From the NCBI GenBank assembly GCA_964544655.1, contig CAZJCM010000013.1:1-59589 (forward strand): a DNA stretch of 59,589 nt, read 5' to 3'. The notes below the pieces were generated by a model that saw only the letters and a list, made by a program, of their open reading frames with translations, had not been told where the DNA came from and did no database searches. The stretch is from HyVt-443 sp964544655. GTDB taxonomy: Bacteria > Pseudomonadota > Gammaproteobacteria > Chromatiales > Chromatiaceae. Positions 9,029 through 18,788 of the stretch are shown here, piece by piece (position 1 is the stretch's first letter; every line of letters starts with the position of its first letter). A program made the translations under genes and the position numbers.

Positions 9029-10828
9029 TCAATCAGTGACTTGCTGCAAATAAAGAGTGAACCGGGCCCCTCCATCAGGGTGGTTATCGGCATTCAGTTC
9101 ACCTTCCATCACCTCGACAATGCGCTGGGATATGGACAGGCCCAGGCCCAGGCCACGGCCCTCTTCCTTGGTGGTGAAGAAGGGGTCGAAAATGCGGTTC
9201 AGAATATCCAGGTCGATACCAGGTCCACTGTCACGCATGGTCAACCGAACCCGGTCGGCCTCGATGGCGACGTGGAATTCGATGAAGCGCTTCTCCACCG
9301 CTTCCACCGCATGCAGCGCATTGCCAATCAGGTTGACCAGCACCTGCTCCAGCTGCACCCGGTTGGCCAGTACCTGCAGATCCCGTTGTGATTCACGGCG
9401 TATCTCGGTGCCGGTCTCCCTTATCCTGGCAACGAACAATTCCAGCGAATCATCCAATACCGCCGATAACGAAACCGCTACCTGTTGGCCGGATGTCTTG
9501 CGGGCGAATATCTTCAGCTGCGTGCTGATCTGCGCCATGCGCTCAGTCAGTTCCGAGATCTGGCGGAGATTCCAGGTCACATCCTCCCAGCGTTCCTGCC
9601 CCAGCAGCGCACGGGCATTGTCGGCATAGCTGCGGATCGCTGCCAGGGGTTGATTAAGTTCATGGCTGATGCCGGTGGAAAGCTGGCCAATGACTGCAAG
9701 TTTGGCCGACTGGATAAGGGCATCCTGCGCCTGCTGCAACTCGATCGCCGTTCTGCGATGCTGTTCGATCTCCCGGGTCAGACGAATATTGGCCGCCGTC
9801 AGATCCCGGGTCTGCTCCTCCACTCTTTGTTCCAACAGCCGTTTGTTCTGATGTTGATAGCGTTCCCGCTCACGCAGTCTCTTACGCCGCTGCAGCCAGA
9901 ACAGTACCAGCAGGGTCATCGCTGCCAACAGCAGGCTGACGAATACCAGGTTCCGCATCACCTGGGCATCGACCTTATCCAGCCGGGAAAGGATATGTAC
10001 CCGCCAACCGGCCTGGGGCATCTCCAGCGCCTGCAACAGATAAGTCACCGATCTCGCACCACCGATGCTGAGGATGCGCGCTCCACCCGCCAGCTCTCTG
10101 TTGTCGACCACGGGCAGCGGTGTCAGCGGCGCATCCGCATAGCGCCTGCTTTCACGAATCCGTTGGAATACCTCATCAGGGAGTGGCTCCAGCGTCTTGA
10201 AACGCCACTCACGACGGGTGGTGATGAAGACCACGCCATCGGGATCTGTGACCAGGAATTCCGCATCGCTCCGACCCCAGCGACGCTCGACCGGATCGAT
10301 ACCGATCTTGATCACCACCGCGCCGAGAATCCGATTATCGTGGCGTACCGGGTAGGCAAAATAGTAACCGCGCTTGTTCGAGGTGGTACCCAGTGCGAAG
10401 TAACGCCCCAGATTCCCCTTCATCGCCTCTTGAAAATAGGGACGGTAACTGAAATTCCTGCCAACAAACGGGCGTTCAGACTGCCAGTTACTGGCGGCGA
10501 TGGTCAGACCTTCAGCATCCATCAGATAGGTATCAGAAGTACCAGTGATGCGGTTGATAGTCTCCAGGTAGCGATTCAAGGTCTCGATACGCTCTGGATC
10601 CCCTGGGTGCTGCAGCAGGGTAATCAACCGTTTGTTGCTGGCCAGCACCATCGGCAGAAATTCATACTTCTCCAACTGCCCCTGCAGGTGATCGAAGTAA
10701 CGAATCAATTCCTGACCGGCCTGTTGCTGCAGCTCGTCGAGTGCATTCTCACGACTCCAGTGGGCCGTCAACCAGAGTATAAAAAGGAATGCGCACAGCA
10801 GCAGCAACCACTGAATTCGCCGCTTCAA
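9029..10828 (-). CDS. dctB: C4-dicarboxylate sensor histidine kinase DctB
   Basis: A membrane sensor kinase of 599 residues. A transmembrane helix near residues 5-23 and another near 290-310 (VFVSLLLAAMTLLVLFWL) enclose a periplasmic Cache-type ligand domain with the DctB-like stretches VGRNFSYRPYFQEAMKG and GYYFAYPVRHD. In the cytoplasm a coiled coil is followed by the phospho-acceptor His near 389 (STGISHELNQPLAAIRSYADNA), the N box NLIGNALHAVE and G boxes RDSGPGID and GLGLGLSISQRI. It senses external dicarboxylate and phosphorylates DctD. It lies 172 bases upstream of dctD on the same strand. Confidence 0.93.
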   Translation of the reverse strand: MKRRIQWLLLLCAFLFILWLTAHWSRENALDELQQQAGQELIRYFDHLQGQLEKYEFLPMVLASNKRLITLLQHPGDPERIETLNRYLETINRITGTSDTYLMDAEGLTIAASNWQSERPFVGRNFSYRPYFQEAMKGNLGRYFALGTTSNKRGYYFAYPVRHDNRILGAVVIKIGIDPVERRWGRSDAEFLVTDPDGVVFITTRREWRFKTLEPLPDEVFQRIRESRRYADAPLTPLPVVDNRELAGGARILSIGGARSVTYLLQALEMPQAGWRVHILSRLDKVDAQVMRNLVFVSLLLAAMTLLVLFWLQRRKRLRERERYQHQNKRLLEQRVEEQTRDLTAANIRLTREIEQHRRTAIELQQAQDALIQSAKLAVIGQLSTGISHELNQPLAAIRSYADNARALLGQERWEDVTWNLRQISELTERMAQISTQLKIFARKTSGQQVAVSLSAVLDDSLELFVARIRETGTEIRRESQRDLQVLANRVQLEQVLVNLIGNALHAVEAVEKRFIEFHVAIEADRVRLTMRDSGPGIDLDILNRIFDPFFTTKEEGRGLGLGLSISQRIVEVMEGELNADNHPDGGARFTLYLQQVTD

Positions 10829-11156
10829 TGGTCTCTCCAGTCGCCAAGCACTGCTGCGTTCATAACTGCTTTGCTCCTCTGTGTACTCTGAAATAAGAGA
10901 ATATATCTTTAGAAATCATCTATATGGCCGCTTAACCCCAATATTGGACCCGGGAGCGCGATGATTGTGCCAAGATGGTAATTCTCAGGCAGACTTTACG
11001 AAGGACATCCCTGTTATTCACCCTGTGGGCCAGCCTTCGGCTGTTTGGTATCGCTCCATGCAATGCCGTGTGATTGAGTCAATAGCCCATCTGGCCGGAT
11101 ACAAAACTGGAGTTAAACAATAGCTGACATCAGGCAGCAGGCAAAGGAACAGACCA
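10829..11156. other. Spacer between divergent dctB and the unknown gene at 11.2 kb
   Basis: This 328-base stretch separates two divergent genes and must hold their promoters, but I could not settle on convincing -35/-10 or sigma-54 elements. At 10931-10953 lies CTTAACCCCAATATTGG followed by ACCCGG, which recurs with three changes at 25903-25925 ahead of mnmG. Nothing else stands out. Confidence 0.5.
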
Positions 11157-12089
11157 TTGGAAAAACGTATCACAGAAGCCAGTGCCCTGCGCGAACTGTT
11201 CCGGGAACAGTGGATCCAGCTGATGCAGCGGATCAGGCACATGGAGCAGCAGCGCAACCGGCAGAAGCGGCAACAGAAGAGACTCGATCAGGCGGTGGAG
11301 GTGATCGTCGATGGAACGGATCGCAGGATGCGCGCTGTCACCCGTTATCAGAAACGTCTGCGGCACAGCACCCGATGTCTGCTGAACTACATCGGTGAAA
11401 TCATCAATTCGCTGCCGCCCGCTATACCATTCAATCCCCAGTCACTCCATTCAGACCCGTTATTGAACGCTATTTTCACCAGCCCCCGGGAAGCGTATGA
11501 GCTGTTCGCATCCTCTCCGGCGATCAGCGATTACTTCAGGGCGCCTGCCGCGAAGAGCAACGATGTCATCTACTGTCTGGTGATGTTCCGGACGGAAGAG
11601 AAAACCCGTCCTGGCATGGCCTTGCACAACGACCAATTGCTGCGCGATGTCATGCAGACCTGCGTGCTGTTCCATGGCCATCGCCTGGTTGCCACAGCTG
11701 GCTCGGAGCCTGAGCTCCGTGCCACCTTCAAGATGCTTCTGTTTGAAAGCGTGGTCGCCTATCTTCGTGACTATATGACCCGGCTCAGGCACGATCGACT
11801 CAGCCAGGAGGAACGCAGCAGACTGCCCGATGAGGGTGCAGGCATCGAAGATCCGGCACGCTATATGGAGGTACTGGAGTGGCTGCTCAGCCTGCCCCAG
11901 ACGCTGATACGGATTCAATCGAATATCCTGAGAATAAACCGGATGCGGATAAAGCTGCCAGAGGATGCCGATGAAGCCGCGAATGAATTACTTTTGAGTG
12001 AGCTTGCGATTGGCGATGAGCCGGTCCGCCAGTTCATCATCATCGAGTACCCGCGCGAACAGTGGCTTACCCAACAGGCAGGATCTTGA
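11157..12089 (+). CDS. Conserved-looking hypothetical protein, 310 aa
   Basis: I do not recognise this protein. It begins with TTG, preceded by an AAGGA ribosome site at a good distance. The first 70 residues are strongly basic and helical (many Arg, Lys and Gln), likely a coiled coil. The rest is a mixed soluble domain with no signal peptide or membrane helix and no familiar catalytic motif. Codon use is like its neighbours, so it is a real gene. It is divergent from dctB and convergent with the atp operon, which says little about its role. Confidence 0.75.
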   Translation: MEKRITEASALRELFREQWIQLMQRIRHMEQQRNRQKRQQKRLDQAVEVIVDGTDRRMRAVTRYQKRLRHSTRCLLNYIGEIINSLPPAIPFNPQSLHSDPLLNAIFTSPREAYELFASSPAISDYFRAPAAKSNDVIYCLVMFRTEEKTRPGMALHNDQLLRDVMQTCVLFHGHRLVATAGSEPELRATFKMLLFESVVAYLRDYMTRLRHDRLSQEERSRLPDEGAGIEDPARYMEVLEWLLSLPQTLIRIQSNILRINRMRIKLPEDADEAANELLLSELAIGDEPVRQFIIIEYPREQWLTQQAGS

Positions 12090-12150
12090 GCGGGCAGGGC
12101 GGGGCCAACGCAGTCGCAATCACAGACTGACCGGGCGACTGCCATAAACG

Positions 12151-12183
12151 GGCGCGCCGTGGCTGTATACGCCACGGCGCGCC
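12151..12183. terminator. Hairpin between the unknown gene and atpC
   Basis: A perfect 13-base-pair stem (GGCGCGCCGTGGC with its complement) and a seven-base loop lie between two convergent genes. There is no long T run on either side, but the position and strength fit a bidirectional transcription stop for the atp operon and the opposing gene. Confidence 0.65.
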
Positions 12184-12195
12184 TGCGAACAGCAC

Positions 12196-12621
12196 TCAGC
12201 CCCCTTTCTGTTTGCGCAGGCGCTCTATCGCCCGCAGCTGGGCCACAGCCTCGGCCAGTTCCGCCTGGGCCTTGGCGTACTCGAAGTCTGCCTGATGTCC
12301 TTCCAGGGCCTCCTCTGCACGGCGCTTGGCCTCCGCAGCTGCAGCTTCGTCCAGATCGTGAGCACGCACTGCAGTGTCGGCAAGTACCGTCACCACATGC
12401 GGCTGAACCTCCAGAATGCCACCCGAGACATAGAAATACTGCATCTCGCCCGAGCCGGTATCCACCCGCACTTCGCCAGGCTTCAGGCGGGTGACCAGCG
12501 GCGTATGGCGGGGGGCGATGCCTACTTCGCCCATTATCGCAGGTGCATAGACCATCTCCGCCTGGCCAGAGTGGATCTCACCTTCGGCACTAACGATATC
12601 CACATGCATTGTCATGGCCAT
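12196..12621 (-). CDS. atpC: ATP synthase F1 epsilon subunit
   Basis: The last gene of the atp operon; 141 residues, normal length. The protein has the N-terminal beta-sandwich (HVDIVSAEGEIHSGQAEMVYAP, GEVGIAPRHTPLVTRLKPG) and a C-terminal helical hairpin ending RAIERLRKQKGG. Epsilon sits on the central stalk, links gamma to the c-ring and inhibits hydrolysis. It follows atpD after 17 bases. Confidence 0.97.
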   Translation of the reverse strand: MAMTMHVDIVSAEGEIHSGQAEMVYAPAIMGEVGIAPRHTPLVTRLKPGEVRVDTGSGEMQYFYVSGGILEVQPHVVTVLADTAVRAHDLDEAAAAEAKRRAEEALEGHQADFEYAKAQAELAEAVAQLRAIERLRKQKGG

Positions 12622-12638
12622 TCAGCTCTCTCCCGCTG

Positions 12639-14015
12639 TCAGTTGGCGGCGCCCCGTTCGGCGGCCTCTTCGATACTGCCGACCATGTAGAAGGCCTGCT
12701 CCGGCAGGTGGTCATATTCACCGGCCACGATCGCCTTGAAGCCGGCAATGGTGTCCTTCAGGCTGACATACTTGCCGGGAGAACCGGTGAACACCTCAGC
12801 GACGAAGAAGGGTTGGGACAGAAAACGCTGGATCTTGCGTGCCCGGGAGACGATCAGCTTGTCCTCTTCAGACAGCTCGTCCATACCCAGGATGGCAATG
12901 ATGTCCTTCAGCTCCTTGTAGCGCTGCAGGGTGCCCTGAACGCTCCGCGCCACGTCGTAATGCTCCTGGCCAACGATGTTGGGGTCCAGGATACGGCTGG
13001 TGGAGTCCAGTGGGTCCACCGCCGGATAGATACCCAGCTCGGCGATCTGACGGGACAACACCAGAGTGGCGTCCAGATGGGCAAAGGTGGTGGCGGGGGA
13101 GGGGTCGGTCAAGTCGTCCGCCGGTACATAGACTGCCTGGAAGGAGGTGATGGAACCGGTCTTGGTGGAGGTGATACGCTCCTGCAGAGCACCCATCTCG
13201 GCAGCCAGGGTGGGCTGATAACCCACTGCGGAAGGCATGCGTCCCAGCAGTGCCGACACCTCGGTTCCAGCCAGGGTATAACGATAGATGTTGTCCACGA
13301 ACATCAATACGTCGCGCCCTTCGTCACGGAAGTTCTCAGCGATGGTCAGGCCGGTCAAGGCCACGCGCAGACGGTTGCCCGGAGGCTCGTTCATCTGGCC
13401 GTAGACCAGAGACACCTTGTCCAATACGCCACCCTCTTCCATTTCGTAATAGAAGTCATTGCCCTCACGGGTGCGCTCACCCACACCGGCGAACACGGAG
13501 AAGCCGGAGTGCTCAACCGCGATATTGCGGATCAACTCCATCAGGGTCACCGTCTTGCCCACGCCGGCGCCACCGAACAGGCCGATCTTGCCACCCTTGG
13601 CGATGGGCATGATCAGGTCGATCACCTTGATCCCGGTCTCCAGGATCTCAGTGGTGGTGGACTGCTCCTCGAAGGTCGGTGGCGCACGATGGATCGGCAT
13701 TTTCTTCTCTGCCTCGACCGGGCCCGCCTCATCCACCGGGTTGCCCAGAACGTCCATCACCCGGCCCAGGGTCGCCTTACCCACCGGCACGGTGATCGGT
13801 GCACCCGTGTTGACCGCCTCGACGCCCCGCTTCAGGCCATCGGTTGATCCCATGGCGATGGTCCGGGCGACGCCGTCACCCAGCTGCTGCTGCACTTCCA
13901 GGGTCAGGTTGGCCTCTTCGATCGTTAGTGCGTCGTAGACCTTCGGCATCTCGCCCATGGGAAACTGAACGTCCACCACGGCACCGATGATTTCCACCAC
14001 TTTACCTGAACTCAT
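12639..14015 (-). CDS. atpD: ATP synthase F1 beta subunit
   Basis: The catalytic subunit of F1 (458 aa). The start is taken at ATG 14015, giving MSSGKVVEIIGAVVDVQFP with a GAGGA ribosome site; an upstream ATG at 14051 would add 12 non-homologous residues. Walker A is GGAGVGKTVTLMELI, the catalytic Glu lies in GVGERTREGNDFY, Walker B is VLMFVDNIYR, and the DELSEED lever is present as DELSEED. It catalyses ATP synthesis at the alpha-beta interface. Confidence 0.98.
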   Translation of the reverse strand: MSSGKVVEIIGAVVDVQFPMGEMPKVYDALTIEEANLTLEVQQQLGDGVARTIAMGSTDGLKRGVEAVNTGAPITVPVGKATLGRVMDVLGNPVDEAGPVEAEKKMPIHRAPPTFEEQSTTTEILETGIKVIDLIMPIAKGGKIGLFGGAGVGKTVTLMELIRNIAVEHSGFSVFAGVGERTREGNDFYYEMEEGGVLDKVSLVYGQMNEPPGNRLRVALTGLTIAENFRDEGRDVLMFVDNIYRYTLAGTEVSALLGRMPSAVGYQPTLAAEMGALQERITSTKTGSITSFQAVYVPADDLTDPSPATTFAHLDATLVLSRQIAELGIYPAVDPLDSTSRILDPNIVGQEHYDVARSVQGTLQRYKELKDIIAILGMDELSEEDKLIVSRARKIQRFLSQPFFVAEVFTGSPGKYVSLKDTIAGFKAIVAGEYDHLPEQAFYMVGSIEEAAERGAAN

Positions 14016-14081
14016 TTCTGGTTCCTCGTTATAGCAAATTTCCACTGCCACCCCGGCCCGTGCCAGAGTGGCAAAATAGGG

Positions 14082-14942
14082 TTACACCGCAGCCGCGCCG
14101 CTGACGATCTCGGAGATCTCCTGGGTGATGGCCGCCTGCCGCGCCTTGTTGTAGACCAGTTGCAACTCGTCGATCAGGCTGCCGGCATTGTCCGACGCCG
14201 CCTTCATGGCGACCATGCGTGCAGACTGCTCGCAGGCGCCGTTCTCCACCACCGCCTGATATACCTGGGACTCCAGATAACGGCTCAACAGCCCATCCAG
14301 CACCTCTTTCGAGTCCGGCTCGTAGATGTAGTCCCAGTGGTGCTTCAGCTCATCGTCCGGCTGCGCACTGATGGGCACCAGCTGCTCTATGGTTGGATCC
14401 TGGGTCATGGTATTGACGAAGCGGTTGTAGACCACATGAATCCGGTCCAACTCGCCATTCTCATAGGCATCCAGCATCACCTTGACGGTTCCGATCAGAT
14501 CCTCGATCCGGGGCTGGTCACCCAGTTGCGTGATCTGCCCCAGGACCCGGCCACCCACATGGCGGAAAAAACCCAGCGCCTTGCCGCCGATGATGCAGAA
14601 GTCCACCTCGATCCCGGCATCGTGGTGCCGTTTGATCTCCTTGATCAGCTTGCGAAAGAGATTGTTGTTGAGCCCGCCGCACAAGCCACGGTCGGACGAA
14701 ACCACGATATAGCCGATCCGCTTCACCTCGCGTTCGATCATGAAGCTGTGTTTATACTCTGGATGGGCCTGACTCAGGTGTCCGATCACCTGCTGCATCT
14801 TCTCCGCATAGGGACGGGTGGATGCCATGCGATCCTGCGCCTTGCGCATCTTCGCCGCGGCCACCATCTCCATCGCCGAAGTGATCTTCTGCGTATTCTT
14901 GATGCTGGCGATCTGGGTGCGGATCTCTTTTGCGCCTGCCAT
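14082..14942 (-). CDS. atpG: ATP synthase F1 gamma subunit
   Basis: The rotating central-stalk subunit, 286 residues. It shows the N-terminal coiled-coil helix MAGAKEIRTQIASIKNTQKIT, the conserved SDRGLCGGLN, and the C-terminal helix MKAASDNAGSLIDELQLVYNKARQAAITQEI. It lies between atpA and atpD in normal order. Confidence 0.97.
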   Translation of the reverse strand: MAGAKEIRTQIASIKNTQKITSAMEMVAAAKMRKAQDRMASTRPYAEKMQQVIGHLSQAHPEYKHSFMIEREVKRIGYIVVSSDRGLCGGLNNNLFRKLIKEIKRHHDAGIEVDFCIIGGKALGFFRHVGGRVLGQITQLGDQPRIEDLIGTVKVMLDAYENGELDRIHVVYNRFVNTMTQDPTIEQLVPISAQPDDELKHHWDYIYEPDSKEVLDGLLSRYLESQVYQAVVENGACEQSARMVAMKAASDNAGSLIDELQLVYNKARQAAITQEISEIVSGAAAV

Positions 14943-14981
14943 ATCTAAGCCTTTTCTGTCAGCTGATGGGTAACCCGCGGG

Positions 14982-16523
14982 TTACCAGGTGTTGTTGGCC
15001 TTGAAAGCGGCAACCGCCTCATGCAGTGCCTTTTCGATCTCGTCGTTATAGTCACCGCTCTCATTGATGCGGTCCATCAACGGCTGCTGCTCACTCTTCA
15101 TGTAGGCCTGTAACGCAGCCTCGAAATCGACGATCTTGCTGGCATCCACATCGTCCAGATAGCCTTCATTGGCCGCGAACAGGGAGACCGCCATCTGCGC
15201 CACGCTCATGGGCGAATACTGCCCCTGCTTCATCAGCTCGGTGACCCGTTCGCCACGCTCCAGCTGCTTGCGTGTAGCCTCGTCAAGATCGGAGGCGAAC
15301 TGGGAGAAGGCCGCCAGCTCACGATACTGGGCCAGGGCCAGGCGCACACCACCACCCAGCTTCTTGATGATCTTGGTCTGGGCGGCGCCGCCCACCCGGG
15401 AGACCGACAGACCGGCATTGATGGCCGGCCGGATACCGGCGTTGAACAGGTCCGCTTCCAGGAAGATCTGGCCATCGGTGATCGAAATCACGTTGGTCGG
15501 AACGAAGGCGGAGACGTCGCCGGCCTGGGTCTCGATGATTGGCAGCGCGGTAAGGGAGCCGGTGCGGCCTGTCACCTTGCCGCCGGTGGCCTTTTCCACG
15601 AACGCCTCGTTGACCCGGGCAGCCCGCTCCAGCAGGCGAGAATGGAGATAGAAGACATCACCGGGGTAGGCTTCACGGCCCGGCGGACGCCGCAGCAACA
15701 GGGAGACCTGACGATAGGCCCAGGCCTGCTTGGTGAGGTCGTCGTAGATGATCAGGGCGTCCTCGCCCTTGTCGCGGAAGTACTCGCCCATGGTACAGCC
15801 GGCATAGGGAGCCAGGAACTGCATGGCGGCAGAGTCGGCCGCCGGCGCTGCCACGATGATGGTATGCTCCATGGCGCCGTGCTCTTCCAGCTTGTGCATC
15901 ACCTGCGAGATGGAGGAATTCTTCTGTCCCACCGCTACGTAGATACACTTAACGCCGGTACCCTTCTGGTTGATGATGGCGTCGATGGCGATGGCGGTCT
16001 TGCCGGTCTGGCGGTCGCCGATAATCAGCTCGCGCTGGCCCCGTCCAACCGGAACCATGGAATCGATCGCCTTGAGGCCGGTCTGCACCGGCTCATCCAC
16101 CGATTTGCGGCTGATCACACCAGGCGCCACCTTTTCCAGTGGTGATGCCTCGCTGGTCTCCACCGGTCCTTTGCCATCGAGCGGGTTTCCGAGGGCGTCG
16201 ACCACCCGGCCCAGCAGGCCTTCGCCCACCGGCACTTCCAGCACCTTGCCGGTACACTTCACCGCATCGCCTTCCGACAGATGGGTATAGTCACCCAGCA
16301 CCACGGCACCCACGGAATCCCGTTCCAGGTTGAGGGCCAGGCCATAGGTGTTGCCTGGGAATTCCAACATCTCGTAGGACATTACGTCGTCGAGGCCATG
16401 AATACGGGTAATGCCGTCGGTCAGGCTGATGATAGTGCCTTCGTTACGGGCTTCGGTCTTGAGATCGAACTTTTCGATCTTCTGTTTGATCAGTTCACTG
16501 ATCTCGGATGGATTGAGTTGCAT
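14982..16523 (-). CDS. atpA: ATP synthase F1 alpha subunit
   Basis: The non-catalytic nucleotide-binding subunit of F1 (513 aa). The start is ATG 16523 (MQLNPSEISELIKQKIEKF), which matches the family; a longer reading from 16577 would overlap atpH. Walker A is GDRQTGKTAIAIDAI, with the arginine finger region SVSRVGGAAQTK intact. It follows atpH by 13 bases. Confidence 0.98.
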   Translation of the reverse strand: MQLNPSEISELIKQKIEKFDLKTEARNEGTIISLTDGITRIHGLDDVMSYEMLEFPGNTYGLALNLERDSVGAVVLGDYTHLSEGDAVKCTGKVLEVPVGEGLLGRVVDALGNPLDGKGPVETSEASPLEKVAPGVISRKSVDEPVQTGLKAIDSMVPVGRGQRELIIGDRQTGKTAIAIDAIINQKGTGVKCIYVAVGQKNSSISQVMHKLEEHGAMEHTIIVAAPAADSAAMQFLAPYAGCTMGEYFRDKGEDALIIYDDLTKQAWAYRQVSLLLRRPPGREAYPGDVFYLHSRLLERAARVNEAFVEKATGGKVTGRTGSLTALPIIETQAGDVSAFVPTNVISITDGQIFLEADLFNAGIRPAINAGLSVSRVGGAAQTKIIKKLGGGVRLALAQYRELAAFSQFASDLDEATRKQLERGERVTELMKQGQYSPMSVAQMAVSLFAANEGYLDDVDASKIVDFEAALQAYMKSEQQPLMDRINESGDYNDEIEKALHEAVAAFKANNTW

Positions 16524-16536
16524 AGTGGCTTCTCGC

Positions 16537-17076
16537 TTAGATTCCCAATTCGTTGGCCAGTTGCTGCAGGTGCCCACGGACAGAGCCGTCGATTACCATG
16601 TCGCCGGCGCGTATGTGGATGCCCCCGATCAGAGCCGGGTCCTTTTCACTGGTAATGATGATGTCGCGTCCCAGCCGCTGCTTCAGTGCCTCGGCAATCT
16701 GCTTCTCCTGAGCCGGCTTCAAGGCATAGGCAGAACGGACGTGCACCTCGATACGACGCTGGCTCTCGGCCTTCAGCATCTCATAGAGGCTGGCAATCTC
16801 CGGCAGCAGCGGCAGCCGGCCGTTCTGCACCAGCAGTCTGACCAGATTGCGGCCCTCTTCGTCCAGCACATCGGCGCCGATATCGAGCATCAGCCGGGTC
16901 AGCTGATCCCGCTCGAACAGGGGATCGGCGATGGCAGCAGACAGCTTCGGGTCATTGACCACAGCGGCCAGAAACTGCAAGGTCTCTGACCAGGCATCGA
17001 GCTTGCTGGTCTCTTCGGCCCGGGCGAATATCGCCTCCGCATAGGGGCGGGCAATTGTGGTTGCTTCTCCGGCCAT
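16537..17076 (-). CDS. atpH: ATP synthase F1 delta subunit
   Basis: The peripheral-stalk cap that ties the b subunits to the top of F1 (179 aa, normal). N-terminal TIARPYAEAIFARAEE and the C-terminal signature IGGIHIRAGDMVIDGSVRGHLQQL are typical. It lies between atpF and atpA. Confidence 0.97.
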   Translation of the reverse strand: MAGEATTIARPYAEAIFARAEETSKLDAWSETLQFLAAVVNDPKLSAAIADPLFERDQLTRLMLDIGADVLDEEGRNLVRLLVQNGRLPLLPEIASLYEMLKAESQRRIEVHVRSAYALKPAQEKQIAEALKQRLGRDIIITSEKDPALIGGIHIRAGDMVIDGSVRGHLQQLANELGI

Positions 17077-17085
17077 AGCTGTGCC

Positions 17086-17556
17086 TTAGATCTCTTTTGC
17101 CAAGTCGTTGACGATGTCCTGATGCGCCTCGGCGTTGATCTCTTTCTTCAGGATCCTTTCCGCACCAAGTACGGCCAGCTCGGCCACCCGCTCACGCAAT
17201 TGCTCACGGGCGCGGTTGGTCTCCTGCTCGATCTCGGCCTGGGCTGCATTCAACAGGCGTTCGCCCTCGGTACGAGCGGTCCCCTTGGCCTCATCCACGA
17301 TCTCTGCCGCACGCTTCTGCGCCTGGGCAACGATATCCGCGGCCTGGGCCTTGGCGTCACGCAGGACCTCTTTCACGCGTTCTTTGGCCAACTCCTGCTC
17401 ATGCTGGCCCCGTTCACCCGCGGCCAGGCCGTCGGCGATCTGTTTGCGGCGCTCCTCCAGGGCACCCATGATGGGCGTCCAGACGAACTTCATGGTAAAC
17501 CAGACGAAAACCACGAAACTGAGAAGCTGACCTATGAGCGTCAGATTGATGTTCAT
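17086..17556 (-). CDS. atpF: ATP synthase Fo b subunit
   Basis: The peripheral stalk subunit of 156 residues: one N-terminal membrane helix (INLTLIGQLLSFVVFVWFTMKFVWTPIMGALEER) followed by a long charged helix rich in Ala, Glu, Arg and Lys that dimerises. Order and length match gammaproteobacterial AtpF. Confidence 0.97.
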   Translation of the reverse strand: MNINLTLIGQLLSFVVFVWFTMKFVWTPIMGALEERRKQIADGLAAGERGQHEQELAKERVKEVLRDAKAQAADIVAQAQKRAAEIVDEAKGTARTEGERLLNAAQAEIEQETNRAREQLRERVAELAVLGAERILKKEINAEAHQDIVNDLAKEI

Positions 17557-17613
17557 CCCGGTATATCCTCGCTGTCTGTCGAGATGACAGTCAGTTTGTA
17601 CGTTGTATCGATA

Positions 17614-17847
17614 TCAACCGGCAACGGCAAACAGCACGTACATGGCCAGACCCACGGCGATCATGGGCACCGCGTCGACCAGGCCCATAACGATGAAGAA
17701 CTGGGTACGCAGCATGGGGATGAGCTCCGGCTGGCGGGCGGCGCCTTCCAGGAAGCGGCCACCAAGGACGCCAATACCCACGGCGGCACCCAGGGCGCCG
17801 AGGCCCATCATGATTGCGCCGGCGATATACATCAGTGCTTGTTCCAT
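17614..17847 (-). CDS. atpE: ATP synthase Fo c subunit (proton-coupled)
   Basis: A 77-residue hairpin of two membrane helices that forms the rotor ring. The polar loop is ARQPEL and the ion-carrying carboxylate is Asp58 in GLVDAVPMI. The first helix is Gly/Ala-rich and lacks the Gln and Glu ligands of sodium-type rings, so proton coupling is expected. Confidence 0.97.
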   Translation of the reverse strand: MEQALMYIAGAIMMGLGALGAAVGIGVLGGRFLEGAARQPELIPMLRTQFFIVMGLVDAVPMIAVGLAMYVLFAVAG

Positions 17848-17898
17848 TTTGGTCTCCCGATAATGGTGAGTTGATAGATTGAAAAGGAAACGGGTCGA

Positions 17899-18768
17899 TC
17901 AGTGTTCGTTGTGCGCCATATCCAGATAGACGATGGTCAGGGTCATGAAAATGAACGCCTGCAGCGTGATGATCAGGATATGGAATATAGCCCAGCCCAG
18001 TTGCAGTACGCCGCCGAACAGGCCCATTACGGTACCGGCGCTGTACATGATGGCGATCAGGATGAAGATCATCTCGCCGGCGTACATGTTGCCGAACAGT
18101 CGCAGTGCCAGAGAGACGGGTTTGGCGATCAGGCTGACGAACTCGAGAATGAAGTTGACCGGGATGAACAGAACGTTGATCACCGGATTACTGGAGGAGA
18201 AGGGTTGTAGTGTCAGTTCGCCGACGAAGCCACCGATGCCCTTGATCTTGATGCTGTAATAGAGCACCAGAATGAACACGCCGATGGCCATGCCGAAGGT
18301 GGCATTGGGATCCGTGGAGGGCACCACCTTCATGAAATGGATGCCCAGTTTGCCGCTGATCCAGGGGATCACATCGACCGGCACCAGGTCCATCAGGTTC
18401 ATCAGGAAGATCCAGACGAAAATGGTCAACGACAGGGGCGCCACCATATTGTTCTTGCCGCTGAATGAGCCGCGTACGCTCTCATCGATGAACTCGACGA
18501 TCCATTCAGCGAAGTTCTGCATCCCGCCGGGGATACCGCTGGTGACGGAGTCGGCCACCTTCTTGAAGAAGTAGAGAAACAGCGCGCCAAGCAGAATCGA
18601 CCAGAACATGGTATCCAGGTTGATCGCCCAGAATCCCATCTCTTTCGCCTGGTCGGCACTATGGGCCAGCCCCCATGAACCATCCGGCAGCTTACCGAAA
18701 GTGAGATTGGTCAGGTGATGCTTGATGTATTCGCTGGAAGTAAGGGCGTCTGCTGACATTGTGCTCAA
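17899..18768 (-). CDS. atpB: ATP synthase Fo a subunit
   Basis: The stator membrane subunit with the proton half-channels (289 aa). The essential Arg is in LALRLFGNMYAGEM. Several membrane helices are evident, and the protein ends in MAHNEH. It is the second gene of the operon after atpI. Confidence 0.97.
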   Translation of the reverse strand: MSTMSADALTSSEYIKHHLTNLTFGKLPDGSWGLAHSADQAKEMGFWAINLDTMFWSILLGALFLYFFKKVADSVTSGIPGGMQNFAEWIVEFIDESVRGSFSGKNNMVAPLSLTIFVWIFLMNLMDLVPVDVIPWISGKLGIHFMKVVPSTDPNATFGMAIGVFILVLYYSIKIKGIGGFVGELTLQPFSSSNPVINVLFIPVNFILEFVSLIAKPVSLALRLFGNMYAGEMIFILIAIMYSAGTVMGLFGGVLQLGWAIFHILIITLQAFIFMTLTIVYLDMAHNEH

Positions 18769-18788
18769 TAATCCAAGACGTCTAAAAG

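Noticed and set aside
9485..10891. 468-codon open frame opposite dctB
   Set aside because: Antisense shadow of dctB with no recognisable protein sequence.
12358..12369. SlmA-like GTGAGCACGCAC in atpC
   Set aside because: One fixed position differs (G for T) and it lacks the TA extension, so I did not count it.
12609..13847. 412-codon open frame opposite atpD
   Set aside because: Shadow of atpD.
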